Shown one piece after another: positions 44,325-52,811 of a DNA stretch of 64,000 bases. Every line of letters begins with the position of its first letter. Position 1 is the stretch's first letter. This DNA comes from Pyxidicoccus parkwaysis (lineage in GTDB: Bacteria; Myxococcota; Myxococcia; Myxococcales; Myxococcaceae): NCBI RefSeq assembly GCF_017301735.1, contig NZ_CP071090.1:1984001-2048000 (forward strand), read 5' to 3'. The notes beneath the pieces are model-generated. The model was not told the origin of the DNA. It was given only the letters and a program-made list of their open reading frames with translations, and did not search any database. Position numbers and translations under genes: made by a program.

Positions 44325-44861
44325 ATGAGCAAGCCGGAGCAGGTGCCCAGCGTTGGTAGCGTCGTCCACTACGTCCTCGGAGACGAGGCCTGCCTTCGTA
44401 GAGGGTTGGTCCGCCCCGCCATCGTCGTCGCGACGCGGCCTCAAGACATGCTGAACCTGTCCGTGCTCTGCGACGGGCCGAACGACACGGGGCCCGCTGC
44501 CCTCGGCCACCACGCGGACGGCGGCACGCTGTGGCGCGGCACCGTGCCCTTCGGTGGGCCGGACCAGCCCAGCACGTGGTTCTGGCCGACGCACGTGCCC
44601 GCGAAGCCGGCCGCGCCCTCGTACTCCCCGCCGCCCGAGCTGGTGGAGAAGGCCGAACGGGAGCTGGCCAGCGCCACCGAGGATGAGCTCGCCCAGGCCC
44701 GGCGCTGCTACTCCGCCTACTGCGGCGTGACGGCGGGGCGCTCCGCGGTGACGGGTGCCGAGCTGCCCGCCTTCGACGCGTGCCCCGTGCTGGTGCGGGC
44801 CGGGTGGCTGGCCGCCGCCCACGCGCCGCGCACGTACCTCATGGAGCCCCTCAGCTCCTGA
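44325..44861 (+). CDS. Phage protein with N-terminal SH3-like barrel
   Basis: 178 residues. The N-terminal VGSVVHYVLGDEACLRRGLV, AIVVATRPQDMLNLSVLCDG and a following Gly-rich strand resemble small barrels common in phage lysis regions. The C-terminal ~80 residues are helical with two Cys. CAGGAGAA lies before the ATG. No known function. Confidence 0.5.
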   Translation: MSKPEQVPSVGSVVHYVLGDEACLRRGLVRPAIVVATRPQDMLNLSVLCDGPNDTGPAALGHHADGGTLWRGTVPFGGPDQPSTWFWPTHVPAKPAAPSYSPPPELVEKAERELASATEDELAQARRCYSAYCGVTAGRSAVTGAELPAFDACPVLVRAGWLAAAHAPRTYLMEPLSS

Positions 44862-44871
44862 GCCGCCGCTT

Positions 44872-44900
44872 CTCCCGAGGGCAACCATCGCCCTCGGGAG
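44872..44900 (+). promoter_or_regulatory. Hairpin that buries the endolysin ribosome site
   Basis: Perfect 11-bp stem CTCCCGAGGGC/GCCCTCGGGAG with a 7-nt loop AACCATC. Its 3' arm ends in GGGAG, the only Shine-Dalgarno candidate, 5 bp before the endolysin ATG at 44906. In the folded mRNA that site is fully paired. Confidence 0.6.
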
Positions 44901-44905
44901 CTTCC

Positions 44906-45364
44906 ATGCAGACCTCGCAGCGCGCCGCCTTCCTCGCCCTCGTCCTCTCGCAGATGCACGCCCCCTACCGGTGGAATGCGAAGGGCACCCGGGACGCCAC
45001 CACCGGGCAGCGCCTCTTCGACTGCTCGGGCCTCGTCACCTGGGCTCTGCGCGAGGTGGGCGGGCCGGACTGGCGGGCCACCCACAACACGGACCGGCTC
45101 TGGGCGGAGTGCCGGCCAGTGCCCACCGCAGGCGAGCTGCTGCCCGGGGACCTGGTGCTGTACCACCGCGCGGGCGTCCCCGAGGACGCGGAGCACGTCA
45201 TGGTGCATGTGGGCGGGGGCGTCGTCGTGGGCGCCTCCGGTGGGGGCCGCGCCACGCAGACGCTGGCCGACGCGCAGCTGCACGACGCGAAGGTGAAGGC
45301 CTTCCCGCACTTCGCCTACCGGGCCGACGTCATGGGCTTCCGCCGCCTGCCCTTCACGGCCTGA
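44906..45364 (+). CDS. NlpC/P60 cell-wall endopeptidase (endolysin)
   Basis: 152 residues. Catalytic Cys40 in FDCSGLVTWAL, His ~97 in EHVMVHVGGGVVVGAS, and a later polar residue near HFAYR. The N-terminus MQTSQRAAFLALVLSQMHAP has no cleavable signal, so release needs the holin. Cleaves peptide cross-links. Flanked by lysis genes. Confidence 0.85.
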   Translation: MQTSQRAAFLALVLSQMHAPYRWNAKGTRDATTGQRLFDCSGLVTWALREVGGPDWRATHNTDRLWAECRPVPTAGELLPGDLVLYHRAGVPEDAEHVMVHVGGGVVVGASGGGRATQTLADAQLHDAKVKAFPHFAYRADVMGFRRLPFTA

Positions 45365-45412
45365 GCGCCTCTTTTCCTGGGGGCTGTTACCTCGCAGTCC
45401 CTAGGAGAAGTC

Positions 45413-46030
45413 ATGAAGAAGAAGCTCACCCTCGCTGCTGTGCTCGCGGCTGTCCTCGCCGCGCCGGTGGCCCTGGCCCAGGACGGCGCCTCGCCGCCGG
45501 GGCCGACGTTGCAGTCCCTCCTCATGTCCGCCGCCGTCGCCGTCGTGCCGGTGGTGGCCACCGCCCTCGCCGGGCTCATCGCCGCCGCGCTGGTGGCCCT
45601 CACGAAGAAGCTCCAGGCCCAGGCCGGGGAGTCGAAGCTCGCGCAGGTGGCCACGCGGGCCAGCATGCTCGCCGAGGGCATCGTCCGGGACCTCGAGGTG
45701 ACGCTGAAGCCGACGCTGGAGGCCGCCGCCTCCGACGGCGTCCTCACCGCCGTCGAGCTCCAGCACATCAAGGCCACGGCGCTGGAGCAGCTCAAGGCGA
45801 GCCTGGGCCAGCGGGGCTTGGCCGAGCTGCAGCAGGTCCTTCAGCTCTCCGCCGGCAGCGTGGGCACCTTCCTGTCCGGCCTCATCGAGGCGGCCCTCGA
45901 CAGGATGAAGTCGGCCCGGGCGCCCGCGACGGCAGACGAGGTGGTGTCGGCGGCGCTCTCGCTGGGCGCCATCGGCAGCCAGGCGGCGCTGGTCCCGGTG
46001 GCGGCGGGCCCTCAGACGCCCCGCGGGTAG
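45413..46030 (+). CDS. LLH-type phage holin
   Basis: 205 residues. N-terminal signal-like helix (MKKKLTLAAVLAAVLAAPVA), a second hydrophobic helix at ~36-62 (SLLMSAAVAVVPVVATALAG), then coiled coil LTKKLQAQAGESKLAQVATR and an amphipathic tail. Hydrophobic helix followed by this coiled coil fits the Holin_LLH family. TAGGAGAA lies before the ATG. Confidence 0.7.
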   Translation: MKKKLTLAAVLAAVLAAPVALAQDGASPPGPTLQSLLMSAAVAVVPVVATALAGLIAAALVALTKKLQAQAGESKLAQVATRASMLAEGIVRDLEVTLKPTLEAAASDGVLTAVELQHIKATALEQLKASLGQRGLAELQQVLQLSAGSVGTFLSGLIEAALDRMKSARAPATADEVVSAALSLGAIGSQAALVPVAAGPQTPRG

Positions 46031-46053
46031 CCGTCGCCGCGGGGCTCTCCCGA

Positions 46054-46245
46054 GTGCTGAGTGCCGTGCCGGTACGGACCGGTTACGTGGAGGCCCAGGC
46101 CGGCGTGTCATCGCTCTCCGGCGGCTACGCGCGCCTGGAGGGCGGAGCGCGGCTACGCAGCAACCTGGGGCTCTTCGCCTTCGCCGAGGCCAACCAGCGC
46201 GAGCGCATGGCTGGTGCGGGCATACGTTGGACGTTCGGCTGGTGA
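46054..46245 (+). CDS. Small beta-strand-rich phage protein
   Basis: 63 residues from GTG 46054: VRTGYVEAQAGVSSLSGGYA, then LEGGARLRSNLGLFAFAEAN and a terminal IRWTFGW. Alternating pattern and C-terminal aromatic resemble an outer-membrane beta-barrel end. It begins just after the holin stop. The start is uncertain. Confidence 0.5.
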   Translation: MLSAVPVRTGYVEAQAGVSSLSGGYARLEGGARLRSNLGLFAFAEANQRERMAGAGIRWTFGW

Positions 46246-46370
46246 AGCTCTGGGATGAAGTGCCGTGGCCCGCTCTGGACTGCCCGGGGCGGGCCGCTGT
46301 GCATTCGGCATTGCACGTGCACTGCGCTTGAAGTTGCAGTCCTACCCAACGCGCAACCGAGCACACGCAC

Positions 46371-47081
46371 GTGAAACCCTACTATCAGTCCGACACCATC
46401 ACTCTGTACCACGCTGACTGCCGCGACCAGCTCTTGGACCTGCCGTCTCACTCCGTGGACCTGCTCCTCACGGACCCGCCCTACGGGATGGCGTTCGAGG
46501 GGAAGGGCGAGCACGCCGCTCCCATTCGCGCGGACGGCGCGCGCCAGGGTGTCCGCGTCCTCCGCCAAGCCCTCACGGCCGCCGCGCCCGCGCTGAAGCT
46601 GGACGCGCACGCCTTCCTCTTCTGCCACTGGGCCTCGTGGCCCGACTTCTACGATGCTGTGTCCGCGCACTTGCGGCTGAAGGGGGCCCTGGTGTGGTGG
46701 AAGGACAGAGGCGGCTCCGGCGACTGTGCGGGCTCCTTCGCCCCCGACTACGAGGTGGTGCTGCACGCGGCCGGGCCGAAGCGCCGGCCGCTGGCGGGGA
46801 AGCGACGTGGTGCCGTGCTCGCGGGCTTCCCGCCCGTGCCTCCGCGCCAGCGGACGCACCCCACCGAGAAGCCGGTGGAGCTGCTGACGCACCTCGCGGA
46901 GAAGTCCTGCCCGCAGGAGGGGACAGTGCTGGACCCCTTCGCGGGCACTGGCGCCACATTGGTGGCTGCGGTGCATCTCGGCCGGCGTGCCGTGGGCATC
47001 GAGCTCGAGGAGCGGTACTGCGAGGTGGCCACCCGCCGCGTGGAGCTGGCGCTGCGCGAGGGCCCGCAGTCTGCCGCGTGA
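46371..47081 (+). CDS. Beta-class DNA methyltransferase (N6-adenine or N4-cytosine)
   Basis: 236 residues from a GTG. DPPY catalytic motif IV at 35-38 (LLLTDPPYGM) precedes the AdoMet motif I near ~190 (VLDPFAGTGATLVAAV), the beta-class order. HPTEKPVELL and GIELEERYCEVA are typical. No restriction partner adjoins. Likely protects phage DNA. Followed by a terminator at 47151. Confidence 0.9.
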   Translation: MKPYYQSDTITLYHADCRDQLLDLPSHSVDLLLTDPPYGMAFEGKGEHAAPIRADGARQGVRVLRQALTAAAPALKLDAHAFLFCHWASWPDFYDAVSAHLRLKGALVWWKDRGGSGDCAGSFAPDYEVVLHAAGPKRRPLAGKRRGAVLAGFPPVPPRQRTHPTEKPVELLTHLAEKSCPQEGTVLDPFAGTGATLVAAVHLGRRAVGIELEERYCEVATRRVELALREGPQSAA

Positions 47082-47150
47082 TGGCCGAGCGGCACGTCGT
47101 GCGGTGCCTCAATTCGCGCCAGACCACTCCCTTGTGACGTTGGATTCCGA

Positions 47151-47187
47151 AGGGCGCTGGCATCACTGCCGGCGCCCTTTGTCTTCT
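47151..47187 (+). terminator. Terminator after the methyltransferase
   Basis: 11-bp stem AGGGCGCTGGC/GCCGGCGCCCT (one G-U), 6-nt loop, followed by TTGTCTTCT. Confidence 0.75.
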
Positions 47188-47241
47188 GTGCAACTCGGTT
47201 CTGCACTTTCGTCTGTGACTGGGTTTGCTAGCTTTGGCGCA

Positions 47242-47997
47242 ATGTCTGGGATTATGCCGGTCATCATCCGCGCAGGTGGGCGAATCCGATTCGAGAAGTC
47301 GGGGCCCAGAGACGGTCCGAAGCCTCCGAAGAGGCCACCGTGCGAGTTCTGCGGGAGGCCCGAGCACTCCTTTGCGGCGGAGTGGGGCTGGCATGTCGGC
47401 AGCTCTTCGGTGCTGCGGGACAACATGCTTGACGGCGCCGATGCGGACGTCCACCCCTGGCACACCGGGCGCTGGTCCATTGCCGCGCACCACCTCATCT
47501 GCTCGGAGGCCATGGCCGACGATGAGGTGTGGGCGGTGTACTGCCGGCTGTTCGGCTACGACATCAACCGTAAGGAGAATGGCGTCATCCTCCCCATGGT
47601 GCTGGCCGTGGCGTGTGAGCTCCACGTCCCCGTCCATGTCGGGCCCCACGCCGGAGGCTGGGCCTTCGATATGGACATGGCCTACCCGGACGCGGTGAAG
47701 CGCAAGCTGATGCGCGTGGCGGAGTTGGTGGAGGCGGGTGGTTTCTGCGCCCGGCCGGATCTGTTCGTCGAGAAGCTCGACACGCTGAGCCGGGAAATCC
47801 TCGGGAAGGTCTCCTGCGGAAAGTGGACGCTCACCACCGACGGCCTGGACTACCAGCTTGGTGGCTACGGGTGTGCTGGGGTGAGCAGCATTCAGGACAA
47901 GCCACGCCGCGCGTGTCCTCACGGGCGCCGACATGGAGCGCGGCACGGGCGCACCGGGGCGCCGCTCCCACGCCGGACGCTGCAGGTGGGGGCGTAA
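47242..47997 (+). CDS. AHH-family nuclease toxin
   Basis: 251 residues. A CEFC zinc pair at 34-37 leads into the AHH signature SIAAHHLICSEA at 79-90, followed by YDINRKENGVILP and VHVGPHAGGWAFDMDMAYPD. This is the His-rich HNH-like nuclease core of polymorphic toxins. The C-terminal ~35 residues are very basic. There is no signal or delivery domain, so release would need phage lysis or another route. Immunity gene 3 bp downstream. Its own promoter probably lies between 47190 and 47240. Confidence 0.75.
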   Translation: MSGIMPVIIRAGGRIRFEKSGPRDGPKPPKRPPCEFCGRPEHSFAAEWGWHVGSSSVLRDNMLDGADADVHPWHTGRWSIAAHHLICSEAMADDEVWAVYCRLFGYDINRKENGVILPMVLAVACELHVPVHVGPHAGGWAFDMDMAYPDAVKRKLMRVAELVEAGGFCARPDLFVEKLDTLSREILGKVSCGKWTLTTDGLDYQLGGYGCAGVSSIQDKPRRACPHGRRHGARHGRTGAPLPRRTLQVGA

Positions 47998-48000
47998 GCC

Positions 48001-48579
48001 ATGCAGCACGAGTACTTCATCCTGCTCGGCGCGCGCTCGCAGCAGCACCCGCTGCTGGCTTGGGGCCAAAGCTATCGCGACTTCCTCAAGGCACGGCCCG
48101 TCGAGGTGTTGGAGCCGGTGAAGCTGCGGCTGGGCGAGCCGGTGCCCCCCAGGCCCGTCATGGTGGACCACCACAGCCTGCCATCGCCGGTGGTGTCCTC
48201 TCGGGTGAAGGAGGTGCTCGAGGCGGCGCAGCTCCAGGGCGTGCAGCTGGTCCCCGCCGACGTCCAGGCCGGCGACGAGGTGCTGCGCTACTGGCTGGTC
48301 CATATGTGGCGACGCCTCGCATGTGTCGACCGCAAGCACTCCGCCCTCACGCTCGACCCGACCGACGGTGACATCCTGGACATCGACAAGCTCGTGCTCG
48401 ACGAGAACGTGCTTCGCGAGATTCCTCTCCAAGAAAGGCTCGCCTTCCGGCTGGAGGAGGCCGTGGTGCACGTCTTCCACCGCAGCGTGGTGGACCGGGT
48501 GATGAGCCTGACGCCTCCACCGGAGGGTCTGCGCTTCATCCCCGTGCCGGACTGGAACGACTCGTCCGGCTTCCGCTGA
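48001..48579 (+). CDS. Imm11/Imm43-like immunity protein
   Basis: 192 residues. GVQLVPADVQAGDEVLRYWL, DGDILDIDKLVLDENVLREI and a final EGLRFIPVPDW fit immunity proteins paired with AHH-type toxins (DUF1629-like layout). Starts 3 bp after the toxin stop, so the two are co-translated. Presumed to neutralise the toxin by direct binding. Confidence 0.65.
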   Translation: MQHEYFILLGARSQQHPLLAWGQSYRDFLKARPVEVLEPVKLRLGEPVPPRPVMVDHHSLPSPVVSSRVKEVLEAAQLQGVQLVPADVQAGDEVLRYWLVHMWRRLACVDRKHSALTLDPTDGDILDIDKLVLDENVLREIPLQERLAFRLEEAVVHVFHRSVVDRVMSLTPPPEGLRFIPVPDWNDSSGFR

Positions 48580-48584
48580 CCGGC

Positions 48585-48787
48585 CTACCGTGCCGGCTCG
48601 GCGATGAGTTCCTGCACGAGGGCGCACACCGCTGGCGCCTCGGCCCAGGCCAGGGCGAGCGCTTATCACGCGGCGACTCGCCCTCGGGCCCGTCGAACAC
48701 CTCCAGACGGGGCGGCTCAGCATCGAGCTGCACCACGCGGAGGCGCCCGGACCGCCAGCGCACCCCGGGGGCGAGGACGACTTCCAT
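48585..48787 (-). pseudogene. Frameshifted small phage gene
   Basis: From ATG 48787: MEVVLAPGVRWRSGRLRVVQ, LDAEPPRLEVFDGPEGESP. A shift near 48660 then restores ALALAWAEAPAVCALVQELI to a TAG at 48585. The same pattern (PPR-E-(F/Y)DGP ... LAW(A)-EPAV-ALV) recurs at 49579-49851, so both belong to one small family. One lost base would repair it. Confidence 0.45.
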
Positions 48788-48936
48788 GGCCCCCCTCGTG
48801 CGCGAGCGCCTGGCGTTCCACCGAGACAATGCGGATCATTCAATCGCAGGCTATGCGTACGACGAGCATGGACACGGCATCATGCAGGTGGTCTCGCTGC
48901 CGTAGGTTTGAAGCAGGCCGGAAGGCGTATTGCGAC

Positions 48937-49461
48937 CTATTGCCTGCGGAAGGTGGTGCCTCCCACCAGGAACCGGGTGTTGATTGCCCGCAGCTCGCGG
49001 CCCTGGTCGACGATGACGAAGCTGATGGGGACCGGTTCACTGATGGGCGAGCCCGGAAAGACGGCTTGGCTGGTGCCCATCCCGTCGGGGCCGACCGAGT
49101 AGATGCAGCTCGACGACTGGCTGGTCACCGTCTGCCCGTTGAGGTTGACGACGGTGACGACCGAACAGCCGCCTCTTCCATCGAAGGAGATCTTCCCCAT
49201 CCCGGCAATGGGCAGTGGCGAGCCGCCCCCGGGAGGCAGGAACATGCCGAGATGGGACGAAAAGCCCCAGACGCCCTGGAGCGAGCGGTTGGTGTATCGC
49301 GGGTGGTTGCCATTCAGGCTGTCGTCATCGTTGCGGAGGGTGTCGTCAGCGCCGGTGGACAGCGCCGCCCCGACGGTCACTGCGGCGCCCACCGCCACGA
49401 CCATCGCCAGCAGGACCGTCCCCCGCATCCCCGTGAGCCGAAAGCGTCTGGCTCCAATCAT
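48937..49461 (-). CDS. Secreted beta-rich protein, unknown
   Basis: 174 residues with a signal peptide (RLTGMRGTVLLAMVVAVGAA). The body SLQGVWGFSSHLGMFLPPGG, GKISFDGRGGCSVVTVVNLN, GQTVTSQSSSCIYSVGPDGM looks like a small beta-barrel with one disulphide. No family is recognised. Probable lysogenic cargo. Confidence 0.6.
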   Translation of the reverse strand: MIGARRFRLTGMRGTVLLAMVVAVGAAVTVGAALSTGADDTLRNDDDSLNGNHPRYTNRSLQGVWGFSSHLGMFLPPGGGSPLPIAGMGKISFDGRGGCSVVTVVNLNGQTVTSQSSSCIYSVGPDGMGTSQAVFPGSPISEPVPISFVIVDQGRELRAINTRFLVGGTTFRRQ

Positions 49462-49578
49462 GATTCTCCTCCTTCTGTCGCATTCACATATCAGGCGACG
49501 AGGACGGCACTCCCTCGTGGAACGAGCTGCCGCCTCCAGGAGGCAATATCGACAATCCCTGGGAATGCCACAGGGCCA

Positions 49579-49851
49579 TCACCATGGGGTTGCCAGGGAT
49601 TGGGCAATCGGCTCCGCAGAGCATGCAGCAGTGGACTCATGAGCGGCGCCGAGGAGCAAAAGACGGATAGGGACTCTGTTGAGGGTGGTGGGCGAGAGCA
49701 GAGGGACGAGGATGGCCGTCAACGGGGGCCGTCCGAGTTGTGCTCCCGGCCGCTCCAGAAACAGGGCGCTCACTGCGGGCTCGTTGGCCCAGGGGAGCGC
49801 TGGCGCGTACGACTCGGGCGCCCCTCCGCCGGGCCCGTCGTACGCCTCCAT
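49579..49851 (-). pseudogene. Partial relative of the 48585 gene
   Basis: MEAYDGPGGGAPESYAPALP WANEPAVSALFLERPG matches the 48585 family, then the frame runs on into unrelated sequence to 49579. The N-terminal part expected upstream is missing or in poor sequence. It is more likely a remnant than a working gene. Confidence 0.3.
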
Positions 49852-49934
49852 GCGCGGAGGCTGCGTGGCATGGCGGTACGTCCTCGCTGTGCCACTGCTT
49901 GCCGTGAGGACGCGCCTGTGACGTCGTCCGGCGC

Positions 49935-50221
49935 ATGGACCTGGAGAAGACGGCAGCAGATTTGAGGGCGGAGGCGAAGCGGAAGGAGGGGCGCGGGCCC
50001 GTGCGCGCATCACCCGCGCATTCAAGCAGCGGGTCGTTGAGTACTTCTACTTCCGATAGCGTCCAGGCAAGGACGTCAGCCGGGCAGCGGTGGCGGCGGA
50101 ATTCGGCTTGAGCGACCGGACAATGGGCCGTTGGTGCAGTAGGGCCGGTCCCTCCAACAAGGCAGTCGCCTTCCGTGCGGTGACACTGGAGACACCGCCT
50201 GCCTGGAACTACGCCGCCTGA
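49935..50221 (+). pseudogene. Remnant of an IS66-type accessory protein
   Basis: Starts MDLEKTAADLRAEAKRKEGR. After a frameshift near 50000 it continues ARITRAFKQRVVEYFYFR, a stop, then DVSRAAVAAEFGLSDRTMGR WCSRAGPSNKA. This is the helix-turn-helix opening of IS66-like accessory/transposase proteins, with at least one frameshift and one stop. No element ends are visible. Confidence 0.55.
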
Positions 50222-50730
50222 CGAGGCTCATCGTTCGGGAGGAGGCTTGCCCCTAGAACGTACAGCGCAGCTCCGGCCCATGCCGCCAAAGCCGCGAACT
50301 GGCCCACGCGGTACATGAGAATTGCGCCCTGGTTCCCGTACGAAGGGTCGTATACCCGTGTGAGCCACAGCATGTCCTTGATGCCGGGGAAGAGCCCCCC
50401 TTGCGCGAACGCTCGTTCCCAGATGGCGAGAAACACGGCATGCGCAACACAAGCGAGGAAGACAGTTGCCGCGCCTGCCACTGCGAGCTTCCGCCCACGT
50501 CTCACATTGCTTCGTGCCACAAGGCCGCCTCCGAGAAGCAGGAGGCCGCCGGCCAGCAGGACGCCACACAGGGCACCGAGGTACTCAAGAAGCCAGGAGG
50601 GAAATTCGGGGTCGATGACCACGTCGCCGGGTAGGGAGAGCAACTCCGCCGCCCGAAACGCGCCAAGTCCCGCGAAGTAGAGCCCAATGACGAGGAAGTG
50701 CGTTGAGATGGTACTGCCTCCGGAAGGCAT
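50209..50730 (-). CDS. Four-TM membrane protein, unknown
   Basis: 173 residues with hydrophobic helices at ~10-28, ~46-72, ~82-105 and ~140-165. No family is recognised. It overlaps the 3' end of the IS66-like remnant. Likely cargo gene. Confidence 0.55.
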   Translation of the reverse strand: MPSGGSTISTHFLVIGLYFAGLGAFRAAELLSLPGDVVIDPEFPSWLLEYLGALCGVLLAGGLLLLGGGLVARSNVRRGRKLAVAGAATVFLACVAHAVFLAIWERAFAQGGLFPGIKDMLWLTRVYDPSYGNQGAILMYRVGQFAALAAWAGAALYVLGASLLPNDEPRQAA

Positions 50731-51220
50731 CCTGAGAAACCTAGCACGCGGTGTATCTGCCGCACACGGGGCGCCGATTGCCGCATTCCTAGCACCGCCT
50801 TCCCGTTGCCCGTCCTAACCTGCGCCCGCATCTGAGGCGAGGTCCATGCGCATGGACCTCGTCATTCCGGCGACCTCACATTATCCGTGCGCGGCGATAA
50901 AGCACCGCATAGCAGCGGCATCACGTCAAGGGGGGGCGAGCGCGAGGACGTACCCATGGCGCGCAACTCGAAGGCGTCAGGACCGCAATCACACCACGAG
51001 GCCGGGTGCCGCGGACGCGTCGGGCGATGCCACGCGGACTCCGAGGGCAAACGGGAAAGAACCCGGGCAGGAAGAATGGGGGAGGACCGTCCCTGCCCGG
51101 GCGGGCGCCATTGTCCAGCGCCGCTTGAAAGGCCCGCCGTGAGCCCCATACCCCGGCGGGTGGGTGGGTATGGCAGGCGGTAGACGGCCGCATCTGGAGC
51201 CTGCAGCCACCACGACAGGC
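50731..51220. other. 490 bp without a convincing gene
   Basis: Contains a strong inverted repeat CCCGGGCAGG (51062-51071) / CCTGCCCGGG (51092-51101). Plus-strand frames here (MARNSKASGPQSHHEAG at 50957) change register and are probably not intact. Confidence 0.4.
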
Positions 51221-51361
51221 TCAATCGTCGTGCGTGCAGTCCGCGCAGATTCGCCGGCCGCCGACGAGCAGCAGCTCCGCGCCGCACCTGCAGCGCTCAT
51301 CGGTATCCGTACGGCGGGCGACGTGCTGCGGGGCCCTGAGAGGATGACGGAGACAGGTCAC
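51221..51361 (-). CDS. Small zinc-ribbon protein
   Basis: 46 residues from GTG 51361, ending CRCGAELLLVGGRRICADCT HDD. One zinc site (CRC...CADC). It follows the TIR gene's 3' fragment by 10 bp, so it was the next gene of that operon before the IS insertion. Confidence 0.45.
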   Translation of the reverse strand: MTCLRHPLRAPQHVARRTDTDERCRCGAELLLVGGRRICADCTHDD

Positions 51362-51371
51362 GGGCGGGCGC

Positions 51372-51453
51372 TCATGAGCCACGGAGCTTGCGCTTGAGCT
51401 CTTCTGCCAGCTTTCCAGCTGCCTTGTTGGGCTCGTGTAGAGCGACAGCAATA
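51372..51453 (-). pseudogene. 3' fragment of the IS-split TIR-domain gene
   Basis: Directly outside the left IS end the minus strand reads IAVALHEPNKAAGKLAEELK RKLRGS then TGA. It joins in frame with the 5' fragment that ends ...SGDRN at the right IS end, giving a normal TIR C-terminal helix. Confidence 0.65.
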
Positions 51454-51515
51454 TTGACCCCCTCGCGACACTAAAACTGACCCCCTCTCCGGGCCCGAAA
51501 CCAGGGAGGTAGGCA

Positions 51516-52811
51516 GTGATGGAAGAGACGGCAGTAGTAGCCCTCCGCTCGACAGCGGAGGAGTCGATGGTCGAGCAGGAAGTCGTGCGGCGGATGCGTG
51601 CGCTGGCGGAGGCGGGCTGGGGCCACAAGCGCATCGCGCGCGAGGTGGGCGTGGCGCGGAACACGGTGAGGCGCTACCTGCGAGCGGGCCGTGCGGCCGA
51701 CAAGCAGGTGCGCCCGAAGGCGCGACGGCTCACCGAGGCCGAGCAGCAGCGCGCGGCGGAACTCTGGGACTCGACCGCTGAGGGCAACGCCGTCGTCGTG
51801 CAGGCGCTGCTGGCCCAGGAGGGCATCGAGGCCAGTGTCCGCACCGTGCAGCGCGCGGTGGAGACGAGGCGGCGCCAGGTGCACGCGGCCCAGGTGGCCA
51901 CGGTGCGCTTCGAGACAAAGCCGGGGCAGCAGATGCAGGTGGACTTCGGCGAGAAGAAAGTGCGCGTGGGCGGGCAGGTGGTGAAGGTCTTCCTGCTGGT
52001 GGCGGTGCTCTCGTTCTCGCGGCGGCTCTTCGTACGAGCCTTCCTCAATCAGCGCGGAGACGACTGGCGCGAGGGTGTGGCCGCGGCCTTCATGCACTTC
52101 GGAGGCGTGCCGCTGGAGGTGCTCTCGGACAACGCCCGGCCGCTCGTCGTGGAGCACCACCGGCCGGCGGGCACCGTGCGCTTCCACCCGGCCTGGGTGG
52201 AGTTCTGCCGGGACTGGGACGTGACGCCCAAGGCGTGCGGGCCGTACCGAGCGCGCACCAAGGGCAAGACGGAGTCGGGCGTCAAGTACGTCAAGCGCAA
52301 CGCCCTGGCGGGCCGGGACTTCGAGTCCTTCGACGCGCTGGAGGCCCACCTGGCGCAGTGGATGCGCGAGGCGGATGAGCGCGTGCATGGCACCACGCAC
52401 GAGCGTCCCCTCGACAGGTTCGAGCGCGAGGAGAAGGCCGCCCTGCGGGCGCTGCCCACGCGAGTGCTGCCGCGTCGCCACCAGCGGCTGGTGCGCAAGG
52501 TGGCCCACGACGCGCTCGTGGACGTGGACACGGTGCGCTACAGCGTGCCGCACCGGCTGGTGCGCGAGCGCGTCGAGGTGCAGGTGGGCGACTCTCAGGT
52601 GCGCATCTTCCACGCAGGCCAGCTGGTGGCCACGCATGCGCGCAGTCGGGAGCCGCACGGGCGCGTCATCGACCCGGCCCACTGGGAGGGGCTCTGGAGA
52701 CTGCGCCCCGTGGAAACCACCGGGGCCACCTCCGCCCTGGCGGAACTGGGCCGCACGCTGGGCGCCTACGCCCAGGTGGTGGAGCAGGCCGCGAAGCGGG
52801 GTGCGGCATGA
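51516..52811 (+). CDS. istA: IS21-family transposase IstA
   Basis: 431 residues. HTH at ~20-50 (GWGHKRIAREVGVARNTVRR), DDE integrase core (MQVDFGEKKVRVGGQVVKVF; GVPLEVLSDNARPLVVEHHR; GKTESGVKYVKRNALAGRDF giving Asp, Asp, Glu), and a C-terminal beta domain. GGGAGG precedes the start (GTG 51516 or ATG 51519). 4-bp overlap with istB. Confidence 0.95.
   Translation: MMEETAVVALRSTAEESMVEQEVVRRMRALAEAGWGHKRIAREVGVARNTVRRYLRAGRAADKQVRPKARRLTEAEQQRAAELWDSTAEGNAVVVQALLAQEGIEASVRTVQRAVETRRRQVHAAQVATVRFETKPGQQMQVDFGEKKVRVGGQVVKVFLLVAVLSFSRRLFVRAFLNQRGDDWREGVAAAFMHFGGVPLEVLSDNARPLVVEHHRPAGTVRFHPAWVEFCRDWDVTPKACGPYRARTKGKTESGVKYVKRNALAGRDFESFDALEAHLAQWMREADERVHGTTHERPLDRFEREEKAALRALPTRVLPRRHQRLVRKVAHDALVDVDTVRYSVPHRLVRERVEVQVGDSQVRIFHAGQLVATHARSREPHGRVIDPAHWEGLWRLRPVETTGATSALAELGRTLGAYAQVVEQAAKRGAA

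Noticed and set aside
46573..48843. 756-codon minus-strand frame opposite methyltransferase, toxin and immunity genes
   Set aside because: Spans three good plus-strand genes with recognised motifs; low-complexity shadow.
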